From assembly GCF_000011365.1 (NCBI RefSeq), contig NC_004463.1, forward strand, positions 4,884,001-4,948,000: a stretch of DNA of 64,000 nt. The letters run 5' to 3'. Positions within the stretch are counted from its first letter, which is position 1, and every line of letters begins with the position of its first letter. Below, piece after piece: positions 1 to 7,948 of this stretch. This DNA is from Bradyrhizobium diazoefficiens USDA 110. GTDB lineage: Bacteria > Pseudomonadota > Alphaproteobacteria > Rhizobiales > Xanthobacteraceae. A program made the translations under genes and the position numbers. The notes under the pieces were generated by a model. It was not told the origin of the DNA and searched no databases. It saw only the letters and a program-made list of their open reading frames with translations.

Positions 1-104
1 TGCGGGCGCCCTATGCCGGCGTGCTGACGTCGATCAAGTGCAAGGTCGGCGACATCGTGCAGGAAGGCGTCGAGCTCGCCGTGGTCGAGCCTTCGGGAGA
101 ATGA
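1..104 (+). CDS. Biotin carrier (C-terminal) end of an acyl-CoA carboxylase subunit, 5' truncated
   Basis: Only the last 33 codons are in the window (reading frame from base 3, stop TGA at 102-104). The residues APYAGVLTSIKCKVGDIVQEG followed by VELAVVEP look like the second half of a biotinyl/lipoyl hammerhead domain, after the biotin-attachment Lys, where GD.V..G..L is typical. The next gene, HMG-CoA lyase, begins two bases after this stop. In leucine catabolic operons that position is held by the alpha (biotin carboxylase plus biotin carrier) subunit of methylcrotonyl-CoA carboxylase, so that is the favoured identity. It is an inference from context. Another acyl-CoA carboxylase, or a free-standing biotin carrier protein, cannot be excluded from this fragment. 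Confidence 0.6.
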   Translation, partial: RAPYAGVLTSIKCKVGDIVQEGVELAVVEPSGE

Positions 105-105
105 G

Positions 106-1017
106 ATGAGCGAGCCCGTCCGCATCATCGAGATGGGGCCGCGCGACGGCCTCCAGAACGAGAGGACGCCGGTGAGCGTCGAAGCCCGCATTGCCTTCGT
201 CGAGGCGCTGGTCGCAGCCGGTCTCAACACCGTCGAGGTCGGCGCTTTCGTGTCGCCCAAGGCGATCCCGCAAATGGCAAGCTCCGATGCCGTGCTGCGC
301 GGCGTCGGCCATATAACGGGTGCCGAATTCCACGTGCTGGTGCCGAACGAGAAGGGCTATGACGCCGCGCGCGCCGCGGGCGCGAAGGTGGTCTCCGTCT
401 TTGCGGCGGCCTCCGAAGGCTTTTCGCGGGCCAACATCAACTGCACGGTCGCGGAGTCGATCGAACGGTTCAAGCCGGTGCTGGCGCGCGCCAAGACCGA
501 CGGCATCAAGGTGCGCGGCTACATTTCCTGCGTGCTGGGCTGTCCGTTCGACGGCGAGATCAAGCCGAAGGCGGTGGCCGATCTTGCTAGCACGCTGTGG
601 GACCTCGGCTGCTACGAGATCTCGCTCGGCGACACCATCGGCGTCGGCACCCCGGCCAAGGCGAAGGAAATGCTGCGCGCCGTCAGCGCCGACATCCCCG
701 CCGCCAATCTCGCGATGCACTTTCATGACACCTACGGCCAGGCGCTCGCCAACCTCTATGCCGGGCTGGAGCAGGGCGTCCGCGTCATCGATGCCGCCGC
801 CGGCGGCCTCGGCGGCTGCCCCTACGCCCCCGGCGCGACCGGCAATGTCGCGACCGAGGATGTCGTCTACATGCTCGAAGGCATGGGCATCAGCACCGGC
901 GTCGACATGGAGAAGCTGTTGGCGGCGACGAACGAGATGAGCGGCGTGCTGGGCAAGCCGCCCGTGAGCCGCGTGGCGTCCGCGCTGAATGCGAAGAAGA
1001 AGCGAACTACGTCCTAA
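106..1017 (+). CDS. mvaB: Hydroxymethylglutaryl-CoA lyase
   Basis: 303 aa, the normal length for the family. The enzyme splits HMG-CoA to acetyl-CoA and acetoacetate, the last step of leucine degradation, in the cytoplasm. The N-terminal GPRDGLQNE motif is the metal and substrate site of the HMGL-like TIM barrel. GGLGGCPYAPGATGN, with the catalytic Cys at residue 238, is the HMG-CoA lyase signature. HFHDTYGQ carries the metal-binding histidines. The ATG follows the preceding stop by one base (TGA-G-ATG), so it is probably translationally coupled to the upstream carboxylase subunit. Nothing in the sequence looks damaged. Confidence 0.95.
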   Translation: MSEPVRIIEMGPRDGLQNERTPVSVEARIAFVEALVAAGLNTVEVGAFVSPKAIPQMASSDAVLRGVGHITGAEFHVLVPNEKGYDAARAAGAKVVSVFAAASEGFSRANINCTVAESIERFKPVLARAKTDGIKVRGYISCVLGCPFDGEIKPKAVADLASTLWDLGCYEISLGDTIGVGTPAKAKEMLRAVSADIPAANLAMHFHDTYGQALANLYAGLEQGVRVIDAAAGGLGGCPYAPGATGNVATEDVVYMLEGMGISTGVDMEKLLAATNEMSGVLGKPPVSRVASALNAKKKRTTS

Positions 1018-1021
1018 TTTT

Positions 1022-1116
1022 CGTAGGGTGGGCAAAGGCGCATAGCGCCGTGCCCACCATCTCTCCGCGATCGAATTTGGAAATGGTGGGCACGCTTTCG
1101 CTTCACCCACCCTACG
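1022..1116. repeat. Dispersed palindromic repeat, family A copy 1
   Basis: The ends are inverted (CGTAGGGTGGGC ... CACCCACCCTACG) and an inner inverted pair GTGCCCACCAT / ATGGTGGGCAC lies between them, so the whole can fold into a long hairpin. Related copies are at 5935-6022, 60586-60700 and 61314-61406. It fills the convergent gap between the HMG-CoA lyase gene and the minus-strand DapA-family gene and could act as a bidirectional terminator. That role is inferred. Confidence 0.8.
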
Positions 1117-1134
1117 AGACAACGAAACGCGCGG

Positions 1135-2061
1135 TCAGGCCGCCTTCAGCCCAACATCCGGCAGACGCGGCCGGCTCTTGAGCGCCTTCACCATCATGGC
1201 CTCGACCTCGGCCTTTTCCTGCGGCAGCAGGGCGAGGCGGGGCGGACGGGTCAGCACCGTGCCGCGGCCCATGATGTGCTCGCACAGCTTGATGCACTGG
1301 ACGAGGTCCGGGCGCGCATCGAGATGCAAGAGCGGCATGAACCATTCGTAGAGTGGCATCGCCTCGGCATAGCGTCCCGCCTTGGCCAGGCGAAACAGTG
1401 TCTCGCCCTCGCGCGGGAAGGCGTTCGACATGCCGGAGACCCAGCCCACGGCGCCCATGGCGACGCTCTCGACGATGACGTCGTCGAGGCCTGCGAACAG
1501 CACGAAGCGGTCGCCGACCATGTTCCTTGTGTCGATGAAGCGGCGCGTGTCGCCGGAGGAATCCTTGAAGGAGACGACCGTCTCGACGTCGGCGAGCGAG
1601 GCCAGGATGTCGGGGGTGACGTCGTTCTTGTAGATCGGCGGGTTGTTGTAGAGCATCACGGGAAGGTCCGTCGCGGTGGCGACGGCGCGGAAATGCGCGG
1701 CGGTCTCGTGCGGCTTCGACGAATAGACCAGGGCCGGCATCACCATGACGCCGTCGATGCCGACACGCGCGGCTTCCTTGGCCGTCTCGACCGCGAAGGC
1801 CGTGGTGAACTCGGCGATGCCGCACAGCACGGGCACGCGCCCGGCCGCGACGGATTTCGCCGTCTCCATGATCGCGACCTTCTCCTTGCGCTCCAGCGAC
1901 GTGTTCTCGCCGACGGAGCCGCAGACGATCAGGCCGGAGACGCCGTCGCGGATCAGTCCGTCCATCACCTTCGCGGTCGCGTCGATGTCGAGCGAGAGAT
2001 CGTCGTGGAATTGCGTGGTGACGGCCGGGAAGACGCCTTCCCAGGAAACGCGGCGGCTCAT
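1135..2061 (-). CDS. Dihydrodipicolinate synthase/N-acetylneuraminate lyase (DapA) family aldolase or dehydratase
   Basis: 308 aa (beta/alpha)8 Schiff-base enzyme. Lys166 in SFKDSSGD is the expected imine-forming lysine and Tyr138 in LYNNPP the proton-relay tyrosine. The usual GTTGE substrate loop reads GSVGENTSL (residues 48-56), which argues against housekeeping DapA and for a catabolic branch such as a keto-acid or sugar-acid aldolase, or the 4-hydroxyproline pathway deaminase. The actual substrate cannot be read from sequence. It lies downstream of, and on the same strand as, a TRAP importer (gap 73 bp), so it probably processes the imported carboxylate. It ends facing HMG-CoA lyase across a palindromic repeat. 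Confidence 0.85.
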   Translation of the reverse strand: MSRRVSWEGVFPAVTTQFHDDLSLDIDATAKVMDGLIRDGVSGLIVCGSVGENTSLERKEKVAIMETAKSVAAGRVPVLCGIAEFTTAFAVETAKEAARVGIDGVMVMPALVYSSKPHETAAHFRAVATATDLPVMLYNNPPIYKNDVTPDILASLADVETVVSFKDSSGDTRRFIDTRNMVGDRFVLFAGLDDVIVESVAMGAVGWVSGMSNAFPREGETLFRLAKAGRYAEAMPLYEWFMPLLHLDARPDLVQCIKLCEHIMGRGTVLTRPPRLALLPQEKAEVEAMMVKALKSRPRLPDVGLKAA

Positions 2062-2134
2062 GGTCTAACTCCAAGTAAGTTTTGCCGGCGGGGGCTGGGG
2101 CCGCCGGCTGTGGTGAAGAGGATGGCGGGCGGGA

Positions 2135-3118
2135 TCAGAGCGTAGCGCCGACCTTGCGCAATTCGGCGAGGACCGGAGCCTTGGGCAGCCAGATCTTGTC
2201 GAACTCGGCAATGACCGCCTCGGTGTCGCCGGCCGGCACCTGGCGGATCGGGATCGGCGCGTTCTTGAAGTTCTCGATCAGTGCGGGCTCATTGCCGGCG
2301 AGCTCGTCGATCTGCGCGTCCAGCGTCGACTTGACCGTCTTGGCGATCAGCTCGCGGTCGGCTGCGGGGAGCGACTGCCAGACCCGGCCCGAGACCACTG
2401 CGGCCATCGGCATGAAGACGGCGTTCATCTGGAGGATCACCTTCGAGACCTTGTCGAAGCGCTGATTCCAGGAGAATTCGAGATCAGCCTCGAGGCCATC
2501 GACCTGGCCGTTGGCCATCGCGTCGAACACCTGCGGCGTCGGGATCGGCGTCGGCGCCGCGCCAAGCGAAGAATAGAAATCGCGATAGACCGGCGTCGGG
2601 TTGATGCGCAGCTTCATGCCCTTGATGTCGGCGAGCGAATTCAGGTCCCTGGAGGAGAACACCGCGCGCATGCCGGTGATGCCCCAGCCGAGCCCGATCG
2701 TGCCGGTCTCCTGCGGCAGCACGTCGAACAGCTTCACCGCCGCGGGATGCCGCACGAATTTCGCGACCGCCGGCGTCGAGCGGACGATGTAGGGCGCGTT
2801 GATCGCGGCGATGTGCGGGACGCGCGAGCCGAGCTCGGCGGCCTGGATGAAGCCCATGTCGAGCGCGCCGGACTGCAATTGCTGCATCATCGCGGGCTCG
2901 TTGCCGAGCTGGCCGGAGTGGAACACGGTCAGCGTCAGCCGGCCGTTGGTGGCGGCCTTGAGCTCGTCGCCGAACTTGAGCGCGGCTTTGTTCCAGGAAT
3001 GGCCGTTCGGCGTGATCAGGCCGAGGCGGAATTCCTTGGCCTGGGCGAGCGCCAGCGACGGCGCGAACACCGATGCGGCTGCGCTGGCGGCGAGAAAGCG
3101 GCGACGTGAAAGCGGCAT
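2135..3118 (-). CDS. TRAP transporter solute-binding protein (DctP family), system 1
   Basis: 327 aa. It captures an organic acid in the periplasm and delivers it to the DctQ/DctM membrane pair. The N-terminus MPLSRRRFLAASAAAS is a twin-arginine-like signal ending near ALAQA. The mature part has DctP hallmarks: LGLITPNGHSWNKAA, QSGALDMGF, GMKLRINPTPVYRDF, QVDGLEADL. A longer open frame upstream is a shadow of the permease. The start at 3118 is chosen for the signal peptide and the Shine-Dalgarno AAGGAG about 8 bases before it. The three TRAP genes run Q-M-P and then the DapA-family enzyme, in line with one operon. The ligand is unknown. A monocarboxylate, keto acid or proline derivative would fit the neighbouring enzyme. 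Confidence 0.93.
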   Translation of the reverse strand: MPLSRRRFLAASAAASVFAPSLALAQAKEFRLGLITPNGHSWNKAALKFGDELKAATNGRLTLTVFHSGQLGNEPAMMQQLQSGALDMGFIQAAELGSRVPHIAAINAPYIVRSTPAVAKFVRHPAAVKLFDVLPQETGTIGLGWGITGMRAVFSSRDLNSLADIKGMKLRINPTPVYRDFYSSLGAAPTPIPTPQVFDAMANGQVDGLEADLEFSWNQRFDKVSKVILQMNAVFMPMAAVVSGRVWQSLPAADRELIAKTVKSTLDAQIDELAGNEPALIENFKNAPIPIRQVPAGDTEAVIAEFDKIWLPKAPVLAELRKVGATL

Positions 3119-3141
3119 GGTCGGGCTCCTTTTGGACGGGC

Positions 3142-4407
3142 CTATTTGACGAGGATCAGCGAGAGCGAGGGGAAGAGCGAGAGCAGCACCAGCAGGACGC
3201 AGGAGATGACGAAGAAGGGCAGCGTCACCATGAACATCTTGCCGGGCTTGGCGCCGGTGACGGCGGCCGCGACGAAGAAGCAGAGCCCGACCGGCGGCGA
3301 CAACAGGCCGAGCACCAGGTTGATCACCACGACGACGCCGAAATGCCGGGGGTCGATGTGATAGACGTCGGTTGCGACCGGCAGCAGGATCGGCACCGTC
3401 ATGATCAGGCCGGGAATGCCGTCGATCACGGTGCCGATCACCAGCAGGATGACGTTGCAGATCAGCATGAAGCTGATCGGGTCCTTGGCGGCCGACTGGA
3501 TCCAGCCGGCGGTCTCCTGCGGCACCTTGCCGAAGATCAGGACCCAGGAGAACACCGCGGCGGCGGCGACGAGGAACAGCACGATTGCCGAATAGATGGC
3601 ACTGCGCAGCATCATCTGCGGCAGCTGGGAGAACTCGAACTCTTTGGTCCAGTATTTTCCCACCAGCGCCGCGGCGACGGCGCCGACGGCTGCGGATTCC
3701 GTTGCGTTGGCGAGGCCGCCGAGGATGGTGCCGACGATGACGATCGGGATCAGCAGGGTGGGCGACGTCCGCAGGATCGTCATGACGCGCTGGCGCGGCG
3801 TCTGATAGTCGGCGCGGGGATAATTGTAGATGTATCCCATCAGCGCGATGACGAGGCAGAACATCACGGTCAGGATGACGCCCGGCACGATTCCGGCGAT
3901 CAGCATGTCGCTGACCGAGACCTGCGCGAGAACGCTGTAGACCACGAACATCACCGAGGGCGGGATGATCGGGCCGAGCATGCCGCCATAGGCGGTCAGT
4001 CCCGCCGCAAAGGTCTTGTCGTAACCCTTCTTCTCCATCTCCGGCACCATGATCTGGGCCATGATCGCGACCTGCGCGGTCGCAGATCCCAGGATCGAGG
4101 AGATGAACATGTTGGCGAGGATGTTGACGTAGGCGAGTCCGCCCTTCAGCGAGCCGACGAAGGCCATCGCCATGTCGACGATGCGGCGGGTGATGCCGCC
4201 GCCGTTCATGATCTCGCCGATCAGGATGAAGAGCGGAATGGCGATCAGGCCGTAGCTGTCGACGCCGCCGAACAGCTGGAGCGGATAGGACTGGAACAGC
4301 ACCGGATTGCCGGATGCGGCGATGTAGACGAGGCCGGCGAGGCACAGGCAGAGCCCGATCGGCACGCCGACCAGCATGATCGCGACGAAGGCGGCAGACG
4401 TGATCAT
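3142..4407 (-). CDS. TRAP transporter large permease (DctM family), system 1
   Basis: 421 aa polytopic inner-membrane protein of about 12 hydrophobic segments, the ion-coupled transport subunit of a TRAP system. Typical DctM stretches include IPLFILIGEIMNGGGITRRI, ANMFISSILGSATAQVAIMA, GYDKTFAAGLTAYGGMLGPIIPPS (residue runs around 60-160) and GLLSPPVGLCFFVAA near the C-terminus. Its start codon shares one base with the stop of the dctQ gene upstream, indicating translational coupling. It ends 23 bp before the binding-protein gene. Length and motifs are normal. Confidence 0.95.
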   Translation of the reverse strand: MITSAAFVAIMLVGVPIGLCLCLAGLVYIAASGNPVLFQSYPLQLFGGVDSYGLIAIPLFILIGEIMNGGGITRRIVDMAMAFVGSLKGGLAYVNILANMFISSILGSATAQVAIMAQIMVPEMEKKGYDKTFAAGLTAYGGMLGPIIPPSVMFVVYSVLAQVSVSDMLIAGIVPGVILTVMFCLVIALMGYIYNYPRADYQTPRQRVMTILRTSPTLLIPIVIVGTILGGLANATESAAVGAVAAALVGKYWTKEFEFSQLPQMMLRSAIYSAIVLFLVAAAAVFSWVLIFGKVPQETAGWIQSAAKDPISFMLICNVILLVIGTVIDGIPGLIMTVPILLPVATDVYHIDPRHFGVVVVINLVLGLLSPPVGLCFFVAAAVTGAKPGKMFMVTLPFFVISCVLLVLLSLFPSLSLILVK

Positions 4408-5030
4408 CAGTTGACCCCGTCGAGCTCGGAGAGCTGGAAGCCCCTCAGCGGCGTGCGCGGGACCAGCTCGAGATCTTCAAGTAGATTGGCGAGGCCGTGA
4501 ATGGTCATCGACACCGCGAAGATCGGCAGCGTCAAATAGAGCACCCAGGTCGGCCAGTTCAGCGTCTGGGTGTGCTCGGTGTAGAGGAAGTTGAAGGTCT
4601 CGGCCGCGAGCTTGCGCCCGTCGAAGCCGGCGCGTGCGAGCCCGATCGGGTCCATCCAGAGCACGCAGGTGACGATCAGGGCGACGCCGAACACGACGAC
4701 GAGACCGGTCGAGATCACCTTGGCGATCTTCTGGTGCTGCGGCGAAAGACGCTCCGTCAGCATCGTGACGGCGAAGTCCAGCCGCAACCGCGTCATGGCG
4801 GAGGCGCCGATGAAGGTCAGCCAGACCACGCAATAGACAGCGGATTCATCGATCCAATAGATCGGGAAATGCGAGTAGCGGGTGACGACGTTCACCAGGA
4901 TCAGTGCGGTGAGCAGGTACATCAGGCCCATCAGCGCCAGACGCTCGAAGGCCAGCAGCGCGCTCGACGCCCTGATCACAATCCGCCGGGCGCTGAGCGC
5001 GCCCGTATCCGGCATCGTCCCTTCGATCAT
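4407..5030 (-). CDS. TRAP transporter small permease (DctQ family), system 1
   Basis: 207 aa with four hydrophobic segments (roughly residues 20-45, 55-75, 95-120 and 165-190), the DctQ layout. It contains a WIDESAVYCVVWLTFIGASA stretch, the conserved E-x-x-x-x-x-x-W region of the family. The frame is open further upstream, but that would run through the regulator operator and gives no membrane-protein-like sequence. The ATG at 5030 (MIEGTMPDTG) is preferred, and an inner ATG at 5015 is possible. It is the first gene of the Q-M-P operon and is divergent from the GntR gene. Confidence 0.88.
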   Translation of the reverse strand: MIEGTMPDTGALSARRIVIRASSALLAFERLALMGLMYLLTALILVNVVTRYSHFPIYWIDESAVYCVVWLTFIGASAMTRLRLDFAVTMLTERLSPQHQKIAKVISTGLVVVFGVALIVTCVLWMDPIGLARAGFDGRKLAAETFNFLYTEHTQTLNWPTWVLYLTLPIFAVSMTIHGLANLLEDLELVPRTPLRGFQLSELDGVN

Positions 5031-5070
5031 CAAAGGCCCCAATCCCCCGTCAGAATTCCCGTGCCAAGGC

Positions 5071-5093
5071 AAAATGTATAATTTATACATTTT
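5071..5093. promoter_or_regulatory. Perfect 23-bp palindrome, probable GntR/FCD operator
   Basis: Arms AAAATGTATAA and TTATACATTTT match perfectly around a single central T. The site lies between the divergent dctQ (start 5030) and gntR (start 5247) genes. TGTATA...TATACA half-sites resemble operators of FadR-subfamily (FCD) GntR regulators. It is strikingly AT-rich in a high-GC background and likely overlaps the TRAP promoter, so it would serve for repression by the adjacent regulator. The binding is inferred. Confidence 0.75.
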
Positions 5094-5246
5094 GGGTGTC
5101 AAACGGAGATTGCGGTCATTTCGGCGGCAGGACGCGCTTTTGCTGGGCACCTGGTTTTGTGGGGGCTGGCTTTTGCTGGCGCCCTCAACATGCAAGAGAG
5201 GGACCGCTTTCTGCCGGACGAGTCGCGAAGAAAGACGGAAGGTCAG

Positions 5247-5939
5247 ATGAAACAGCCTCTGAAGCATCGCACCCTGTCGGCTGCGATCGTCGACCAGCTC
5301 CGGCAGGCGATCCTCGACGGCACCTATCCGGCGGGATCGCAATTGCGCCAGGATGCGCTTGGCGATGCCTACGGCGTCAGCCGCATTCCGGTGCGCGAGG
5401 CGCTGTTCCAGCTCGAGGCCGAAGGGCTGGTGCGCATCGTTCCGCAGAAGGGCGCCATCGTCTCGGAACTGTCACTGGACGAGATCAACGACGTGTTCGA
5501 CCTCCGCCGCATCCTGGAGCCGCGATTGCTGGCGCAGTCGGCGCCGCGCTTCACCGGGGAGGATTTCGCGGGGCTGGACGACATCCACAAGAGTTTCGAG
5601 AAGGCGATCAAGGCGCGCAACGTCAGCGAATGGGGCCAGCTCAACGCCGACTTCCACATGGCGCTCTACGTCCACGCCCCGCAGCCGCGCACCCGCGCGA
5701 TCGTGCTGTCGCTGCTCCAGACCAGCGACCGCTACACGCGCCTCCAGCTCTCCAACACCAAGGCGATGGGCACTGCCGAGAAGGAGCACGCCCAGCTGAT
5801 CGCGCTCTGCCGCGCGCAGAAGATCGATGAGGCCTGCCGGTTTTTGGAGCGGCACATCGAGGCCGTGCGAAAGGATCTGTTGCAGGTCGTGGCCGGCAGC
5901 ACGATCGCGCCGAAGTCACGGCGGAAGGAGAAATCGTAG
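5247..5939 (+). CDS. GntR family transcriptional regulator, FadR/FCD subfamily
   Basis: 230 aa. The N-terminal winged helix (about residues 10-75) shows LRQAILDGTYPAGSQLRQDALGDAYGVSRIPVREAL, standard for GntR. The remainder is an all-helical FCD ligand domain with FDLRRILEP and LNADFHMALY, and a late E-KEHAQLIALCRA stretch carrying the metal-binding histidine region. Start 5247 is chosen for GGAAGG just upstream. An in-frame ATG at 5190 would add 19 residues. It is divergent from TRAP system 1 with a perfect palindrome between, so it most likely controls that operon and perhaps the second TRAP operon downstream. The effector is unknown, probably the transported acid. The TAG stop lies inside the repeat that follows. 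Confidence 0.93.
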   Translation: MKQPLKHRTLSAAIVDQLRQAILDGTYPAGSQLRQDALGDAYGVSRIPVREALFQLEAEGLVRIVPQKGAIVSELSLDEINDVFDLRRILEPRLLAQSAPRFTGEDFAGLDDIHKSFEKAIKARNVSEWGQLNADFHMALYVHAPQPRTRAIVLSLLQTSDRYTRLQLSNTKAMGTAEKEHAQLIALCRAQKIDEACRFLERHIEAVRKDLLQVVAGSTIAPKSRRKEKS

Positions 5940-6022
5940 GGTGGGCAAAGGCGCATAGCGCCGTGCCCACCGTCTAGGCGTCGTACATTCTGGTGGGCAC
6001 GCTACACTTTGCCCACCCTACG
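5935..6022. repeat. Dispersed palindromic repeat, family A copy 2
   Basis: The outer arms are the same as in the copy at 1022-1116 (CGTAGGGTGGGCAAAGGCGC at the left end; GCCCACCCTACG at the right). It lies between the convergent gntR and dctM-2 genes. The first bases of the element provide the TAG stop codon (5937-5939) of the GntR gene. Confidence 0.85.
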
Positions 6023-6038
6023 GAAGTTGCGATTGCCG

Positions 6039-7397
6039 CTACCTGCTCCCGTCCGGCCCCATCACGAGATCCGGCAGCGCGGTCGATATCCCCGGCACGA
6101 AGCACAGCAGCAGCACCGCAAGCATCATCAGCAGCACGAAGGGCAGGGTGCCCCAGATCACCTCGCTGAGGGGAATATCGGGCGCGACGTTGCGGATGAC
6201 GAAGATGTTCAATCCCACAGGTGGGTGGATCAGCCCCATCTCCATCACGATGGTCATGACCACGCCGAACCAGATGATGTCGAAGTTCGCGGCGCGTAAG
6301 GGCGGCAGGATGATCGGCGCGGTCATCAGGATGATCGAGACCGGCGGCAGGAAGAAGCCGAGCACGACGACCATGACGAGGATCGCGAACAACAGGCCCC
6401 AGCGCGGCAGGTGCATCGCGACAACGGATTCGGCGACCGATTGCGAGATGTGCAGATAGCTCATCACGTAGGAATAGAGCAGCGACATGCCGATGATCAT
6501 CATCAGCATGGTCGATTCCCGGATCGTCGACTTCATGATCGGCGCAAGGTCGCTCGGCCGCCACACGCTGTAGATCGCGGCGATCAGCCCCAGCGCGAGG
6601 AGCCCGCCGAGGCCGGCGGTCTCCGACGGCGTGGCATAGCCGCCATAGAGCGCGATCATGACGCCGGTGAGCAGAAGCACGAACGGGATCACACGCGGCA
6701 GCACGCTGAAACGCTCTGCCAGCGTGTACTCGTCGCGGGCGAGAATTGCGGCTTCCGGTCCGCCTTTCCTGTAGATGGCCTCAGCGGCGGCATATTCCCG
6801 GCGGAAGCGGATCACGGCATAGGTGCCGAACAGGGACACCAGCAGCAGGCCCGGCCCGATGCCGGCGAGGAAGAGACGCCCGAGTGACTTTTCCGCCGCG
6901 ACCGCAAACAGGATCATGGTGATCGAGGGCGGCAGCAGGATGCCGAGCGTGCCGCCGGCGGCGATGATGCCCGCGGCAAAGCCGCCGGAATAGCCGCGCT
7001 TGCGCATCTCGGGGATGCCGGCCGAGCCGATCGCCGAGCAGGTCGCTGGGCTCGAGCCCGCCATCGCCGCGAATAGCGCGCAGGCGAACACGTTGGCGAC
7101 GCCGAGCCCGCCGGGGACGCGATGCAGCCAGGCATGCAGGGCCAAATAGAGATCCTGGCCGGCACGCGACTTGCCGATCGCCGCGCCCTTCAGGATGAAG
7201 AGCGGGATCGACAGCAGCGTGATCGAGGCCATTTCCTCGTAGACGTTCTGCGTCACCGTATCGAGGGAGGCCGACGGCATGTAGATGCCCATGAACACGA
7301 CCGCGACCGCGCCAAGTGCGAAGGCGATCGGCATGCCCGAGAACATCACGACCAGCGTCGCAATGGCGTAAGCTAGGCCAATACCGAAAACGCTCAT
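6039..7397 (-). CDS. TRAP transporter large permease (DctM family), system 2
   Basis: 452 aa polytopic membrane protein, the coupled transport subunit of a second TRAP importer. Hallmarks are VMFSGMPIAFALG near the start, LLSIPLFILKGAAIGKSRAGQDL, AAMAGSSPATCSAIGSAGIPEM, IAAGGTLGILLPPSITMI and HPPVGLNIFVI near the C-terminus. The ATG overlaps the dctQ-2 stop by four bases (ATGA). A longer frame upstream is only the overlap with dctQ-2. It is not a close copy of the system 1 permease (different loop lengths), so the two importers probably have different ligands. Confidence 0.95.
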   Translation of the reverse strand: MSVFGIGLAYAIATLVVMFSGMPIAFALGAVAVVFMGIYMPSASLDTVTQNVYEEMASITLLSIPLFILKGAAIGKSRAGQDLYLALHAWLHRVPGGLGVANVFACALFAAMAGSSPATCSAIGSAGIPEMRKRGYSGGFAAGIIAAGGTLGILLPPSITMILFAVAAEKSLGRLFLAGIGPGLLLVSLFGTYAVIRFRREYAAAEAIYRKGGPEAAILARDEYTLAERFSVLPRVIPFVLLLTGVMIALYGGYATPSETAGLGGLLALGLIAAIYSVWRPSDLAPIMKSTIRESTMLMMIIGMSLLYSYVMSYLHISQSVAESVVAMHLPRWGLLFAILVMVVVLGFFLPPVSIILMTAPIILPPLRAANFDIIWFGVVMTIVMEMGLIHPPVGLNIFVIRNVAPDIPLSEVIWGTLPFVLLMMLAVLLLCFVPGISTALPDLVMGPDGSR

Positions 7398-7948
7398 GGC
7401 CGCCTGGCTCCTGCGAAAGGCAGCGCAAGCTGCACGAGAATCTGGACGCAGAGCAGGCTCATGCCGAGCGCCATCAGCGAATAGGGAATGGCGAGTGGCG
7501 GCGACCACATCGAGTTCGAGACCTGGCCGTCGACATAGGCCTCATGGGCCAGCGTCCAGGATTTCCATGTGAAGAAGGCGCAGAACATGAATGTCGCGGC
7601 ATCGACCAACCAGAGCCTGATCCGGTTCGCCAGCGGCGAGAGCAGGCCGACGAAAGCCTCGATGCCGATATGACCGCGGTTCTGCTGCACATAGGCGGCC
7701 GTCATGAAGGTCGCGCCGACCAACAGGAACACGGCGGCCTCGTCCTGCCAGTAATTGGCGGCCTTGAACAAGGCGCGGCTCAGCACGCTGTAGCTCAGGA
7801 TGGCGCAGGCCGCGACCAGCGCGATCGCCGCGAACACGACGATCATGCTGTTGAGGATGGCGAGACCGCGATCGATCGCCGCCGCAAGGCCGGTCCTTGC
7901 GGCAGCGTTGGCCTGGTCGTCACGATCCGGAAGCGGACCGTGGCTCAT
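7394..7948 (-). CDS. TRAP transporter small permease (DctQ family), system 2
   Basis: 184 aa, four hydrophobic segments (about residues 30-55, 70-90, 105-125, 150-175). NYWQDEAAVFLLVGATFM and NRGHIGIEAFVGLL are typical of DctQ. It starts at 7948 (MSHGPLPDRD), overlapping the stop of the dctP-2 gene by four bases, and ends overlapping dctM-2 by four bases. The P-Q-M genes are therefore tightly coupled. An upstream in-frame extension inside dctP-2 is not credible. Confidence 0.92.
   Translation of the reverse strand: MSHGPLPDRDDQANAAARTGLAAAIDRGLAILNSMIVVFAAIALVAACAILSYSVLSRALFKAANYWQDEAAVFLLVGATFMTAAYVQQNRGHIGIEAFVGLLSPLANRIRLWLVDAATFMFCAFFTWKSWTLAHEAYVDGQVSNSMWSPPLAIPYSLMALGMSLLCVQILVQLALPFAGARRP

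Noticed and set aside
34..1122. Minus-strand open frame over HMG-CoA lyase
   Set aside because: High-GC shadow frame. The plus strand carries complete HMG-CoA lyase motifs.
3119..4345. Upstream extension of the DctP-1 frame
   Set aside because: It lies in a shadow frame of the DctM permease. The signal peptide and Shine-Dalgarno place the start at 3118.
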